33,645 nt of DNA from Leptolyngbyaceae cyanobacterium MAG.088 (GTDB lineage Bacteria; Cyanobacteriota; Cyanobacteriia; Phormidesmidales; Phormidesmidaceae), in assembly GCA_019634055.1 (NCBI GenBank), contig JAHQVZ010000168.1, positions 1 to 33,645 on the forward strand. Reading direction: 5' to 3'. How positions within the stretch are numbered: the first letter of the stretch is position 1; each line of letters opens with the position of its first letter. The translations under genes and the position numbers were made by a program. The notes beneath the pieces are model-generated. The model ran no database searches. It worked only from the letters and a program-made list of their open reading frames with translations, and was not told the DNA's origin. Below, one piece after another: positions 17,248 to 26,919 of the stretch.

Positions 17248-18507
17248 ATGAAACTCCCGTCTTTTTCCATTTGCCTTCTCAGTACGCTGTTGTTAACTGC
17301 GTGTGACGGAGACTCTCAGAACAACCGTAATGAAAATACCCTCGTCATTTTAGGATCTTTGACTGGTGTAGGCCAGGAGATTGTTGAAGAAGCATTTGAC
17401 TCATTTACTGCTGAGACTGGGATTGAGGTAGTTTATGAAGGCACAGACGCCTTCACTACAGTGTTGCCAATTCGAGTAGCAGGTGGAGATGTCCCAGATT
17501 TGGCCATTTTCCCACAGCCGGGTTTGATGAGAGATTTAGCAAGAGACGGTGCCCTCACACCTTTAAATGATGTTATTGATTTAGATATATTAACAACATC
17601 GTTTGGTCCTGATTGGGTAACCCTGGGTACCGTAGACGAACAAGTTTACGGTCTATGGATGCGGGCCGATCCAAAAAGTTTAGTTTGGTACAGCCCTGCA
17701 GCCTTTGAGTCAGCAGGGTACAACATTCCCACCAGCTGGGACGAATTGATGACACTCACCGAGAGAATTGCCAATGAGGGAAAAACACCCTGGTGTTTTG
17801 GCATGGAAAGTGGGGAAGCCAGCGGCTGGGTTGGGACCGATTGGGTAGAAGACATTCTGTTGCGAACAGCTGGACCTGAGGTATACGACCAGTGGGTAAC
17901 CCACGAGATTCCATTCAATTCTCCACCAGTAAAAGAAGCAATGCAAACGTTTGGCAATATTGTTCGCAATGAACGTTACGTGCGCGGTGGCGTTGTTGGG
18001 GCCATTAGTACGCCCTTTGGGGATGCGCCAACTCCCCTGTTTGACCAGCCGCCAGGTTGTTACCTGCATCGTCAAGCGAGCTTTATTACTGACTTTTTGC
18101 CTGAAACCATTGAGCCCGGTAAAGACGCTCAGATTTTTTTATTGCCAGGAGACAGCCCCAATGCTCCACTTTTAACCGGTGGCTTGGTGTTTGCCATGAC
18201 TAACAACACCCCTGCCGCGCAAGCGGCAATCAAATACCTAACCACGGTGACGCCCCATGAAAGCTGGGCCGCTCGCGGGTATATCAGTCCCCATCAAGAA
18301 GTGGATTTGGCTACCTATCCGAATGAAGGTGTGCGCCAAATGGCATCGGTCTTAGCCCAAGCCGAAACGATTCGGTTTGATGGCTCTGATTTAATGCCTG
18401 CAGCTGTGGGCACTGGCACCTTTTGGACTGAGATGGTGAATTATGTTAGCGGTACAGATATTGAGACAGTGCTATCAGCCATTGATGCTAGTTGGCCTGA
18501 GGAATAA
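17248..18507 (+). CDS. ABC transporter sugar-binding lipoprotein, AglE/GgtB-like
   Basis: About 419 residues from the ATG at 17248, which gives a proper lipoprotein signal peptide (MKLPSFSICLLSTLLLTAC) with lipobox LTAC, Cys19. The frame is open upstream to 17149 and an ATG at 17224 exists, but those additions precede the signal peptide and look non-coding. The mature part is a family 1 solute-binding protein. Stretches such as VPDLAIFPQPGLMRDLAR, KSLVWYSPAAFE, WVGTDWVEDILLRTAGPEVYDQWV and CYLHRQASF match the alpha-glucoside binding group (AglE) and the cyanobacterial glucosylglycerol/sucrose/trehalose receptor GgtB. It would capture such sugars outside the plasma membrane. No sugar ABC permeases are adjacent; the permease upstream is an exporter type. 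The last 67 bp overlap the convergent acetyltransferase gene. Confidence 0.88.
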   Translation: MKLPSFSICLLSTLLLTACDGDSQNNRNENTLVILGSLTGVGQEIVEEAFDSFTAETGIEVVYEGTDAFTTVLPIRVAGGDVPDLAIFPQPGLMRDLARDGALTPLNDVIDLDILTTSFGPDWVTLGTVDEQVYGLWMRADPKSLVWYSPAAFESAGYNIPTSWDELMTLTERIANEGKTPWCFGMESGEASGWVGTDWVEDILLRTAGPEVYDQWVTHEIPFNSPPVKEAMQTFGNIVRNERYVRGGVVGAISTPFGDAPTPLFDQPPGCYLHRQASFITDFLPETIEPGKDAQIFLLPGDSPNAPLLTGGLVFAMTNNTPAAQAAIKYLTTVTPHESWAARGYISPHQEVDLATYPNEGVRQMASVLAQAETIRFDGSDLMPAAVGTGTFWTEMVNYVSGTDIETVLSAIDASWPEE

Positions 18508-19025
18508 TCTTCTGCAGCTAAGCTGAACAACTGTAGGGTGCGATCGTAATAGTCATCGGTAAATCCTAAATTTTGCATCCTCAAACGAGCCATAACCCGC
18601 TGAGACCGAATATTATCTGGAGTAGTGACGCCATAGATGGCAGGCAAATGAAGCGTTTGAAACCCATGTTGGAGCAGGGCATTGGCGGCTTCTGTGGCAT
18701 AGCCATAGCCCCAACTAGCCGGACGAAAATGCCAGCCTATTTCAATTTTGCCGCTGGCTGTCTTGTCGTTTTTAGGTAAAGAGATCAGCAAAATACTGCC
18801 AATGGTCCGATCAATCGCTTTTTCAACAACGGCCCAGACGCCAAGTCCGTCAGCACATCTCTCACAGTAGCGTTGCAAACGTTCTTGGGTTTGTTGAATT
18901 GAGCTATCGCAATTGCCCTGCAGCCACTGAGTAACTCGCGAGTCGCCATAAATGTCAAATGCCTGTTGGGCGTCATAAATTGGACGCCAATTGCGAATAC
19001 ATAATCGCTCCGTTGTAAGTCGCAT
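18441..19025 (-). CDS. GNAT family acetyltransferase, RimJ/RimL type
   Basis: About 194 residues starting MRLTTERLCIRNWRP, the classic RimJ/RimL opening. A TTG four codons upstream (19037) also keeps the frame but has no better ribosome-binding site. Further motifs: GSILLISLPKND, KIEIGWHFRPASWGYGYATEAANALL (cut here: WGYGYATEA is the acetyl-CoA-binding loop), and DNIRSQRVMARLRMQNLGF near the end. RimJ-type enzymes acetylate protein N-termini or small metabolites; the substrate cannot be told. The C-terminal about 22 codons overlap the 3' end of the sugar-binding protein gene on the other strand. Confidence 0.88.
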   Translation of the reverse strand: MRLTTERLCIRNWRPIYDAQQAFDIYGDSRVTQWLQGNCDSSIQQTQERLQRYCERCADGLGVWAVVEKAIDRTIGSILLISLPKNDKTASGKIEIGWHFRPASWGYGYATEAANALLQHGFQTLHLPAIYGVTTPDNIRSQRVMARLRMQNLGFTDDYYDRTLQLFSLAAEDYSSGQLASMADSTVSISVPLT

Positions 19026-19146
19026 AGGTAAAGCCAAAGAGTATGACTCGGCATTTTAACGACAGTATTGTAAAAACGGCTATCGAGTTTGCAATTATTG
19101 AAGATTTTGTCTGTAGGCGCGTTGCATACAACAGCCCTTGGATGAT

Positions 19147-19569
19147 TTATCTTGAACGATTAACCAATGACCATAATGGGTGTGAAGATCCCTGACGACG
19201 AATCTGGGACAACTGATTTTCTAAACGCTTGCGTTCTATGGGGGAAATGCCCAAAGTTAGATGGCGAATTTCGCGAATCAGTAGAGTAATCGCCAGGCCA
19301 ACGCAGACAAAAAAGCCTACCGCTCCCCAAAAGTTATACTTCAGGCCGTAGTAAACCGAGGTCCAGGTAAAATAGTCCAACAACAAACTGATTTCAGACC
19401 GGAGTTGCCATAGGGTTAGAGGCCCTATGGTTAACCATACCAGCACAGTTAAGCGCCACCAGGTAGTTAAGGAGTGCTGTCGCAGCGCTTCAATAGCCCT
19501 CTCTGTGGCAATGTTGGTGTAGGTACTCTCGATGTTTTTTGAACCCTTAGAAGAAGTCACGGCCCACAT
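19147..19569 (-). CDS. Hypothetical membrane protein in the secDF transcript, 140 aa
   Basis: No family recognised. The 140-residue product has two predicted transmembrane segments (WWRLTVLVWLTIGPLTLWQL, about 37-56, and FWGAVGFFVCVGLAITLLI, about 80-98), a soluble N-terminus with ERAIEALRQHSL, and a basic C-terminus with ERKRLENQLSQIRRQ that could form a helix on the cytosolic face. It starts 25 bp after the secF stop on the same strand, so it is probably cotranscribed with secD-secF. Context suggests a membrane role connected with export, but nothing in the sequence proves this. Confidence 0.78.
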   Translation of the reverse strand: MWAVTSSKGSKNIESTYTNIATERAIEALRQHSLTTWWRLTVLVWLTIGPLTLWQLRSEISLLLDYFTWTSVYYGLKYNFWGAVGFFVCVGLAITLLIREIRHLTLGISPIERKRLENQLSQIRRQGSSHPLWSLVNRSR

Positions 19570-19594
19570 GCTACCAATTTTTTCAGTGCCTTGT

Positions 19595-20533
19595 TTATTC
19601 AGTCGCCGGGGTAGCCGAGCTAGAACCAGAACGCCACCAAGCTAGTAATGTGCTAGCAATAAAGATACTAGAATAGGCTCCTGCTAAAAAGCCAACGATC
19701 AATGCCAGGGCAAAGAATTTAAGGGTATCTCCACCAAAAATTACAATGGCTATAAGCGGTAAAACAGTAGTCATTGTCGTGTTGATGGAACGGCCCAAGG
19801 TTTGGTTAACGGCATCATTAACAACTTTTTCCACACCTTGGTCAGACATCAGCTTGAAGTTTTCACGAATGCGATCGTAGATGACCACGGTATCGTTGAC
19901 GGAAAAGCCTACGATTGTGAGTAAAGCAACGATAAATAGACTGTCTGCCTCGTAGCCGAGGACAAGGCCCAAAATCGAGAAAATCCCTAAGGTAATAATG
20001 ACGTCGTGCATCAGAGCCAAAAGGGCCAGAAGGGCGTAGTCAAACTTGAATCGCAAACTTAAATAGACCGTAATACCAGCAAAGGCAACTAAGAGAGATA
20101 GTAAGCCAGCCACTAGTAACTGTTTACCGATTGTGGGGCCGACTACGTCAATTTTGGAAGCTGTAGGATCGAGCTGCCCCAGATCTTCTTCTAATGCTGA
20201 GCGCAAGTTTGATTGTTCATCTACCGTCAAATTACGAGTGCGAATCGATAGGGCTTGTCCAGAATCCCCCACCAGTTGCAGGCTACTTCCTTCTAATTCT
20301 TGCCCATCTAAAATGGCTCGGACTGCGGCAAGATCAATGGGCTCAGTGCAGGCTGTCTCGTCACTACAGTTGCGTTCTAACTGCAGACGGGTACCGCCGA
20401 CAAAGTCCAAACCTGGTTTCACAGGGCCATTAAATTGCTGCCAAGAAAATGCCATGGCGGCCATGCTAACCAGAACAAGCAGACCAGAGACGATCCACCA
20501 GATGCTTCGTTGTTTAACGACATTCAGTTTCAT
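19595..20533 (-). CDS. secF: Protein translocase subunit SecF
   Basis: SecF forms, with SecD, the proton-driven factor that pulls preproteins through SecYEG at late stages. The 312 residues show a first transmembrane helix ([19 protein letters not shown]), then [16 protein letters not shown] (SecF signature DFVGGTRL), a periplasmic/lumenal domain, and five further helices with the conserved [16 protein letters not shown] block (about 210-225). The ATG overlaps the secD stop by 4 nt (ATGA), so translation is coupled. Two Cys residues (NCSDETAC) flank a short lumenal loop and could form a disulphide. Firm assignment. Confidence 0.98.
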   Translation of the reverse strand: MKLNVVKQRSIWWIVSGLLVLVSMAAMAFSWQQFNGPVKPGLDFVGGTRLQLERNCSDETACTEPIDLAAVRAILDGQELEGSSLQLVGDSGQALSIRTRNLTVDEQSNLRSALEEDLGQLDPTASKIDVVGPTIGKQLLVAGLLSLLVAFAGITVYLSLRFKFDYALLALLALMHDVIITLGIFSILGLVLGYEADSLFIVALLTIVGFSVNDTVVIYDRIRENFKLMSDQGVEKVVNDAVNQTLGRSINTTMTTVLPLIAIVIFGGDTLKFFALALIVGFLAGAYSSIFIASTLLAWWRSGSSSATPATE

Positions 20534-21963
20534 GACGGCTGCGAAGTAGAGGGCAGATCGGTGGATAGACTTGGTGCAAAGTAACCCACCTTACGAAATT
20601 GTGGAAAGCTAATAATAAAGAAGAGAAGATTGCGGGTACAGGTGAAGGCCGTAAATAGACTGACGGCAACACCTACAGCCAGAGTAAGGGCAAAACCTTT
20701 TACCAAACCAGCGCCAAACCAGAATAGGGCAGCACAGGCAATAAGGGTGGTAACGTTACTGTCGAGGATACTGGAGAAAGCTCGATAAAATCCTGATTCC
20801 ACAGAACGATAGAGAGTTTTACCCGCTCTTAATTCTTCGCGGGTGCGTTCAAAAATCAACACATTTGCATCCACCGCCATACCGATGCTGAGGATAAAGC
20901 CGGCAATGCCTGGCAGGGTAATAGTGACGCCCAAAATGTTATAGACCGCCCAGGTTAGAAGGGCATAAATTACTAGGGCTACGTCAGCTAGAAGTCCGGG
21001 CAGGCGATAATAAATCGCCATGAAGACAAGTACAAGTGCCAAACCGGCAATGCCTGCGTACAGGCTGCGTTGAATACTATCTCGACCCAGGGTAGCCCCT
21101 ACGGTTCGATTTTCAACGACTTCTACGGGGACTGGTAATGCACCACCCCGGAGTTGAATTTCTAAATCTTTGGAAGATTCAGCATCAAAGTTACCGGAGA
21201 TAACGGCACTGCCGCCTGTAATGCCAGTAGCTGCATATTCCACACTGACGCTAGGGGCGCTGATCAGGCGGTCATCTAGAAAAATACCCAGAGCACGACC
21301 GGTACCTGCGATGTTGCGAGTCAGTTCGGTAAACATCTTAGCGCCATCGTTATTAAAATCGATGACGACTTCCCATGCTTGCCCAGTCCCCCTTGGGCTG
21401 GAAATGGCATCGGTTAGTTTTTCTCCAGTTAAATCAGTGGATTCGAAGAGTTCTGCCAGAGTTTCACGACTGGTTTGGAGATCAGCGGTGACCTTTTCTA
21501 ACTCTTCTGTTTGCTCTTCTGAAGGGGCATCGCCATTGGTCGCAAGTAAGATGGCCTGCTGTTGCTCTTGTTGAGCCACAATTTGAGCAATGGCCTGAAA
21601 TTGACCTTCTGTGCCCTGCTTTTGAGGACGAAATTCTAGCTGTGCTGTGCCGCCTAACACCCGCTGAGCCTGAGCAGGATCGCTGACGCCCGGTAGCTGG
21701 ATCAATAGTTGATCTTGACCAGAACTTTGAACAATTGCTTCGGAGACACCCAAACCATTAACCCGGTTTTCGATTACCCGTTGAACAGCTTCCAGGTCTC
21801 GTTCAGAGATTTGGGTAACTTGCTCGTTGGTAAGTACTTGAAGGGTGAGTTGAGAGCCACCGCGCAGATCTAACCCCAGTTGAGTCGGTAATTGCACAAT
21901 GGTAAATATTGCTGCGATCGCAAGCCCAACAATGACCACCAACATTGAACGTTGCTTACCCAT
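20530..21963 (-). CDS. secD: Protein translocase subunit SecD
   Basis: The 477-residue SecD partner. It starts [20 protein letters not shown], followed by [15 protein letters not shown] (the SecD signature LDLRGG). The large soluble P1 domain covers about 45-300 and includes an extra acidic, Gln/Glu-rich stretch at about 140-175 ([15 protein letters not shown]). Then come [48 protein letters not shown] and further helices. First gene of secD-secF-hypothetical; a terminator at 22073-22102 separates it from pdhB upstream, so it needs its own promoter in the 22000-22070 stretch. Confidence 0.98.
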   Translation of the reverse strand: MGKQRSMLVVIVGLAIAAIFTIVQLPTQLGLDLRGGSQLTLQVLTNEQVTQISERDLEAVQRVIENRVNGLGVSEAIVQSSGQDQLLIQLPGVSDPAQAQRVLGGTAQLEFRPQKQGTEGQFQAIAQIVAQQEQQQAILLATNGDAPSEEQTEELEKVTADLQTSRETLAELFESTDLTGEKLTDAISSPRGTGQAWEVVIDFNNDGAKMFTELTRNIAGTGRALGIFLDDRLISAPSVSVEYAATGITGGSAVISGNFDAESSKDLEIQLRGGALPVPVEVVENRTVGATLGRDSIQRSLYAGIAGLALVLVFMAIYYRLPGLLADVALVIYALLTWAVYNILGVTITLPGIAGFILSIGMAVDANVLIFERTREELRAGKTLYRSVESGFYRAFSSILDSNVTTLIACAALFWFGAGLVKGFALTLAVGVAVSLFTAFTCTRNLLFFIISFPQFRKVGYFAPSLSTDLPSTSQPS

Positions 21964-22072
21964 GGCCCTTCTCCGTATTGTTCATCCACCGGTCCTTATA
22001 CGACGTAGCTTTCCAACAAAACATCCTATTATAGGTTGCCGTTCTTGACTCCATTAATCCCCGAGTAGACAT

Positions 22073-22102
22073 AAAAAAGCACAGAGGATATTACCTCTAT
22101 GC
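22073..22102 (-). terminator. Rho-independent terminator after pdhB
   Basis: On the minus strand GCATAGAGG (22102-22094) pairs with CCTCTGTGC (22087-22079) with one G-U pair, loop of 6 nt, then TTTTTT (22078-22073). It lies about 125 bp past the pdhB stop and just before secD, so it ends the pdhA-pdhB transcript. Confidence 0.88.
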
Positions 22103-22132
22103 CTTTGCCTAACGTCATCAAAACTAAGACTA

Positions 22133-22181
22133 GTGAAGAGTAAAAAGTGGAAAGTCTAGAGGACTTACGTTTACCCCTTAC
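22133..22181. repeat. STRR-type heptamer repeats in inverted arrangement
   Basis: GTGAAGA, GTAAAAA, GTGGAAA, GTCTAGA run in 7-bp register at 22133-22160. At 22170-22181 TTTACCCCTTAC follows, itself heptameric on the opposite strand and identical over 12 bp to 32775-32786. The two halves can fold back on each other imperfectly. Located between pdhB and its terminator. Confidence 0.55.
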
Positions 22182-22225
22182 CCTTCATCAGACGTCTACC
22201 TAAAGAATTGACCTCTGACAACGCA

Positions 22226-23209
22226 CTAAACCTGAGCCATCATCATTTTTTCAACGGCTTCCACAATTTGCTTCGGTTGCACAATGGTCAAACTTTCCAA
22301 ACGGCCATTGTAAGGCGTTGGAATATCTTGGGAAGACAGACGCATTACCGGAGCATCGAGCTCATCAAAGAACCGATCGTTAATAGAAGCGATAATCTCG
22401 GCGGCAATGCCCCCCGTACGCATACACTCTTCTACGATAATGACCCGATGAGTCTTACGGATCGATGCGCCAATGGTGTCATAGTCAATGGGCTTCAAAG
22501 AAATCAGGTCAATCACTTCTGGGTCAAACCCCTGAGCTTCAATTCCCTTAACGGCCTGCAGAACATGGTGACGCATTCGAGAGTACGTCAAAATAGTCAC
22601 ATCCTTACCAGAACGCACCACATCGGCCTTATCTAAAGGCACCAGATATTCATCGCTCGGCAGGTCTTCTTTGAGGTTGTAAAGCAGTACATGCTCAAAG
22701 AATAGGACAGGATTTTTATCGCGAATGGCTGACTTAAGTAACCCCTTAGCGTTGTAAGGCGTAGAGCAAGCCACAATCTTAAGTCCCGGCACTGCCTGGA
22801 AATAAGCTTCCAAACGCTGGGAGTGCTCTGCCCCCAACTGCCGACCCACCCCACCCGGTCCCCGAATCACCATGGGGATATGATAATTGCCACCCGAGGT
22901 GTAAGGCAGCATGCCCGCATTGTTGGCAATCTGGTTAAAGGCCAACAGCAAAAAGCCCATGTTCATACCTTCTACAATGGGCCTGAGGCCAGTCATGGCA
23001 GCCCCTACAGCCATACCTGTAAAGCTATTCTCGGCAATGGGCGTGTCTAATACTCGCAGGGGGCCATACTTTTCGTAGAGCCCCTTAGTAACTTTGTAGG
23101 AACCACCGTAATGACCGACGTCTTCACCTAACACAAAGACGGTTTCGTCCCGGCCCATCTCTTCATCCACGGCTTCCCGTAGAGCATTAAATAAAAGTGT
23201 TTCTGCCAT
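22226..23209 (-). CDS. pdhB: Pyruvate dehydrogenase E1 component, beta subunit
   Basis: A 327-residue E1-beta. It starts [21 protein letters not shown], with [21 protein letters not shown] (the acidic residue that activates the thiamine ring lies in this E-D region), [24 protein letters not shown], and the C-terminal [19 protein letters not shown]. With E1-alpha it decarboxylates pyruvate using thiamine diphosphate and passes the acetyl group to E2, feeding acetyl-CoA to fatty-acid synthesis. It is 45 bp downstream of pdhA on the same strand, so one operon. The transcript ends at the terminator at 22073-22102. Confidence 0.98.
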   Translation of the reverse strand: MAETLLFNALREAVDEEMGRDETVFVLGEDVGHYGGSYKVTKGLYEKYGPLRVLDTPIAENSFTGMAVGAAMTGLRPIVEGMNMGFLLLAFNQIANNAGMLPYTSGGNYHIPMVIRGPGGVGRQLGAEHSQRLEAYFQAVPGLKIVACSTPYNAKGLLKSAIRDKNPVLFFEHVLLYNLKEDLPSDEYLVPLDKADVVRSGKDVTILTYSRMRHHVLQAVKGIEAQGFDPEVIDLISLKPIDYDTIGASIRKTHRVIIVEECMRTGGIAAEIIASINDRFFDELDAPVMRLSSQDIPTPYNGRLESLTIVQPKQIVEAVEKMMMAQV

Positions 23210-23254
23210 TTAAATACCTGTTGATTTCCTTTTTAACTGCGTGATTAATTAACC

Positions 23255-24283
23255 TTAGTCTTCCGCAAAAATATAACGGTGAAGCTCATCAGGAGAGGGT
23301 TCAGGACTGGACTCAGCAAACTTAACAGCGTCTTCAATATGCGCTTCAAGCCGCTTTTTGATCGCCTTAAGCTCAGCGTCATCGGCCAGGTTTTGCTCAA
23401 TTAGATAAGCTTCCAGACGAACAAGCGGATCACGAGCCTGCCACTCGTCTTTTTCTGCTTGAGAGCGCAACTCATCGGGATCTGCCAATGAGTGCCCCCG
23501 GAAACGATAGGTTAAACACTCAATTAATGTGGGGCCTTCACCAGCACGGGCACGGGCAACGGCAGCTTGGGCCACCTCACGTACAGCCAGCACATCCATG
23601 CCATCAACCTCATAACCAGGCATGCCAAATACGCTAGCCTTACGATAAATCTCAGTTTGAGAAGAGGCACGCTCATGGGCCATACCAATGGCCCACTTAT
23701 TGTTCTCAACCACAAATAGAATCGGTAGCTTCCACAGCACGGCCATATTCAAACATTCAAAAAACTGACCATTATTTGTAGTGCCATCTCCAAAAAAGGC
23801 TGCGGTCACTTGGTCAGCCGAGGTATCGCCCAAAGCATCACGACGATAGCGTGACTGAAAAGCAGCGCCCAGCGCCACCGGAATACCTTCACCAATAAAG
23901 GCAAAGCCCCCCAGCAGATTGTGCTCTTTAGAAAACATGTGCATTGAGCCACCCCGCCCTTTGCTGCAACCAGTTTCCTTTCCAAATAGCTCTGCCATTA
24001 CAGCATTTGCAGACACTCCAGCACTCAGGGCATGAACATGGTCACGATAGGTACTGCACACATAATCATCGGAGCGCATGGACTTGATGACGCCAGTCGA
24101 TACGGCTTCTTGACCGTTATACAAATGTACAAACCCGAACATCTTGCCCCGATAGTACATTTCGGCACACTTGTCTTCAAAGTAGCGACCCAGGACCATA
24201 TCTTCATATAGCCTCAGGCCCTCCTGTTTATCTAGCTTTGCTGAAATTGCTTGAAATGTTGGTAATGTCCTTTCCTGAACCAT
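23255..24283 (-). CDS. pdhA: Pyruvate dehydrogenase E1 component, alpha subunit
   Basis: E1-alpha, 342 residues from the ATG at 24283 ([11 protein letters not shown]). The frame extends to a TTG at 24343, but those 20 residues look non-coding and the palindrome at 24335-24355 lies there. Conserved parts: [39 protein letters not shown], and the thiamine-diphosphate/Mg motif [19 protein letters not shown] (GDG...NN), then [15 protein letters not shown], which holds the region phosphorylated in mitochondrial E1 but used here simply as an active-site loop. Length is close to plastid-type E1-alpha. Followed by pdhB after 45 bp. Confidence 0.97.
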   Translation of the reverse strand: MVQERTLPTFQAISAKLDKQEGLRLYEDMVLGRYFEDKCAEMYYRGKMFGFVHLYNGQEAVSTGVIKSMRSDDYVCSTYRDHVHALSAGVSANAVMAELFGKETGCSKGRGGSMHMFSKEHNLLGGFAFIGEGIPVALGAAFQSRYRRDALGDTSADQVTAAFFGDGTTNNGQFFECLNMAVLWKLPILFVVENNKWAIGMAHERASSQTEIYRKASVFGMPGYEVDGMDVLAVREVAQAAVARARAGEGPTLIECLTYRFRGHSLADPDELRSQAEKDEWQARDPLVRLEAYLIEQNLADDAELKAIKKRLEAHIEDAVKFAESSPEPSPDELHRYIFAED

Positions 24284-24870
24284 TGGTTTGCCAGTCGCCT
24301 CGCCGCAATACAAAGTTATGATTATTCGAAAAAAAGTGATCAATCCATGATCACTACGCGATAACGCGGATGCTTGATGGCCTGATTACGATAAAATCAA
24401 CCGACCATAATTTTAGACGAGAATCTAACTTTCTCGGTGATTGATATGCCCTAATCTATTCGAATATTTGCTTATGTCCAGGTGAGTTTGGAGGATAGAT
24501 GAACATCCAGAACTAATGGCAACACGTAACATACGTAAGCATTACTGATATAGACGGACAATTAATACAGATAATTAATATATAAGTATGGCGTTATGAG
24601 GCCTGTTTTACGTGAAAACACTGCCTACAGATGGCAAATTGACAGTCTTAATTTCCTTGGTAAATTGTCTAAAAGTTAGCTTTATTGCTGTAGGCTTTCA
24701 AAAATCAGCTTTTCATCGCTATTATGTATGCGGTTTTAAGTAGACGACTGTTTCACCTGGCTCAGGTATTTTCTATACATTCTGTATGAGAGTGCTTACT
24801 AAAATACTTGTACTAACGTATTGCAAGGTCTAAATAAGCTGAAGTCAATTCGAATGCTAAGGAAGTCACT
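24284..24870. other. Divergent intergenic region pdhA / ftn2
   Basis: 587 bp between divergent genes. It holds a perfect palindrome near pdhA (24335-24355), an AT-rich stretch with a repeated AATTAATA (about 24560-24585), and a short symmetry ATACA-TTC-TGTAT near 24775. TAAAAT at about 24800 could be a -10 for ftn2. No ORF of coding character seen. The length leaves room for a non-coding RNA, but no hairpin-plus-T-run was found. Confidence 0.5.
24335..24355. promoter_or_regulatory. Candidate operator upstream of pdhA
   Basis: AGTGATCA (24335-24342) and TGATCACT (24348-24355) are perfect 8-bp inverted arms around a 5-bp centre. It lies 52-72 bp upstream of the pdhA ATG, where a transcription factor could overlap the promoter or start site. 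It does not match the NtcA box (GTA-N8-TAC). Binding protein unknown. Confidence 0.45.
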
Positions 24871-26919
24871 GTGCAAATTCCGCTAGATTACTACCGAATT
24901 CTGGGGTTGCCCATGCAAGCGACAGCGGAACAACTGGAGCAAGCTCACCGTGACCGTGCCCTACAGCTACCTCGCCGTGAATATTCAGAATATGCAATTC
25001 AGTCACGCAAACAGTTGATCGATGCAGCTTATGTGGCCTTAAAGGATTCAGGAACGCGTCAGGCCTACGATGCACAACTACTGGCTGCAAGAACTGAGTC
25101 TCAAACAATTGAAATATATGAGCAGCAACTCATTGGAGCCTTACTGGTTTTACTTGAGTTGGGTGAATACGAGCTGGTAATTCGGCTAGGACGTCCCTAT
25201 TTAAGTAGTGGCTCTGGCGAATTGGAGGGAAGTTCAAAAGAAGCTCTTTCTGATGTGGTGTTGACCCTTGGTTTAGCCTGTTTGGAACTGGGCCGAGAGC
25301 ATTGGCAGCAACATCAGTACGAAAATGCAGCTGAATCCCTGGAAACTGGTCTAGAGCTAATGATCCGGGAAAATCTATTCCCTGCGATGCAGACCGATAT
25401 TCAGGCAGATCTCGATAAGCTAAAACCCTACCGAATTTTAGAGTTAGTGGCGCGCCCCCTAGCCGATAAAGCCGCTAGACAGCAAGGCATAACCCTACTA
25501 AAGTCCATGCTGACAGCACGGGGTGGCATTGATGGGGCTAACGATGATGCTTCTGGGCTAAGCGTTGAAGATTTTTTGCGCTTTGTCCAGCAGTTACGTA
25601 GCTATCTAACGTCGGCAGAACAGCAAGATATTTTTGAAGCTGAAGCTCAGCGGCCTTCATCGGTAGGCGTTTACTTATCGGTCTATGCGCTTTTAGCCAG
25701 AGGGTTTGCAAAACACCAGCCGAAGCTTGTACGTCAGGCAAAGCAACGACTGGCTTTGCTGACCGAACGTCAGGATGTTTATTTGGAACAAGCTGTCTGT
25801 GCGGTTTTATTGGGGCAGACCGAAGAGGCTACCTATGCGTTGGAACGTAGCCATGAAAATGAGCCCATATCCTTTATTAAGCAACATTCAGCTGGTGCTC
25901 CCGACTTATTACCAGGACTATGTCTTTATACAGAGCGTTGGTTGCAACAAGATGTTTTTCCCTTCTTTAGGGATTTAGATCAGAGCAATGTCACTCTGAA
26001 AGACTATTTTGCGAATGAACAGGTCCAGGCTTATCTAGAGGCGATGCCCCCTGAAGATAGGGTGTCTGCAGGGCAATTTGGCTCAAACTATGGCACCTCG
26101 GACTATGGTTCATCAACCTATGGCCGTCCGACTTTTGGTACAGGGCAAGCCATCGGAGTTGGCGCAGCGGCGGCAGCCGTTGGCGTAGGTGCTGCTGCCG
26201 CAAGCGCTCGCATGGCACCCCCCGCTTATACACCGGAAGAGGTTTCTAGCCTGTCGCCAGATGGTCAATTAGATGGTGATCTGACAACTACTGTGGGGTT
26301 TGATGAACCGATTGTAAAATCCCGTCGTCGGTCGTCGCCTAAGTGGGGACGATTGGCCCTTGTTTTGTTGATGGCACTACTTGGGCTATTGCTGCTATCG
26401 ATTATTGCGACTTGGTTGTGGAGTCTATTTGGCGGACTGTTCGGTGGTCCTAGATTGAAAGGCGATCCGTTAGATATTGATGTGTCGCGTCCGGCCATTG
26501 AATTACCAGCTGATGATGTGCAGTCTTCGTCAGCAAGTGGTGATGTGCAGTTGATTGCTGAAGATGCTCTGCAAAACTGGTTTCAGGTCAAGTCAAGGGC
26601 AATGGGCCCTCAGTGGGAGGTTGATGCGCTGTCAGAGATTTTGATAGAGCCAGCTCTATCTAAATGGATTGGCGAGGTCGAGAAAAATCAACGGTTCAGT
26701 GTCCATGTTGAGTATGAGCAAACAATACAAGATTTATCAGCCGAGAAGCTGAGTGACGATCAAATTAAGGTTATAGCTGAAGTAGAAGAAATCGCTGAGG
26801 CCTATGAACTTGGGGTGCAAGCTGAAGGGTCATACAGAGAGACTCTGACGGTGGAATACATCCTCAAGAAGCAAGATGATAATAAATGGATGATTGAGTC
26901 CCAGTCCCTGGTGCAGTAA
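24871..26919 (+). CDS. ftn2: Cell division protein Ftn2/ZipN (ARC6 homologue)
   Basis: A 682-residue membrane protein that in cyanobacteria anchors FtsZ to the plasma membrane and recruits divisome proteins; plastid ARC6 is its descendant. It opens with a J-like domain (DYYRILGLPMQATAEQLEQA, about 5-70) in which the HPD tripeptide is absent, as usual for ARC6/Ftn2. Next is a long alpha-helical region (IYEQQLIGALLVLLELGEYE onward), a Gly/Ser/Tyr linker (NYGTSDYGSSTYGRPTFGTG, about 405-430), one transmembrane helix (LALVLLMALLGLLLLSIIAT, about 493-515), and a C-terminal IMS/DUF4101 domain (ALQNWFQVKSRAMGPQWEVD) that faces the periplasm. GTG start with AAGGAAG 6 nt upstream. Its stop overlaps the nuclease gene (TAATG). 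Confidence 0.93.
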   Translation: MQIPLDYYRILGLPMQATAEQLEQAHRDRALQLPRREYSEYAIQSRKQLIDAAYVALKDSGTRQAYDAQLLAARTESQTIEIYEQQLIGALLVLLELGEYELVIRLGRPYLSSGSGELEGSSKEALSDVVLTLGLACLELGREHWQQHQYENAAESLETGLELMIRENLFPAMQTDIQADLDKLKPYRILELVARPLADKAARQQGITLLKSMLTARGGIDGANDDASGLSVEDFLRFVQQLRSYLTSAEQQDIFEAEAQRPSSVGVYLSVYALLARGFAKHQPKLVRQAKQRLALLTERQDVYLEQAVCAVLLGQTEEATYALERSHENEPISFIKQHSAGAPDLLPGLCLYTERWLQQDVFPFFRDLDQSNVTLKDYFANEQVQAYLEAMPPEDRVSAGQFGSNYGTSDYGSSTYGRPTFGTGQAIGVGAAAAAVGVGAAAASARMAPPAYTPEEVSSLSPDGQLDGDLTTTVGFDEPIVKSRRRSSPKWGRLALVLLMALLGLLLLSIIATWLWSLFGGLFGGPRLKGDPLDIDVSRPAIELPADDVQSSSASGDVQLIAEDALQNWFQVKSRAMGPQWEVDALSEILIEPALSKWIGEVEKNQRFSVHVEYEQTIQDLSAEKLSDDQIKVIAEVEEIAEAYELGVQAEGSYRETLTVEYILKKQDDNKWMIESQSLVQ

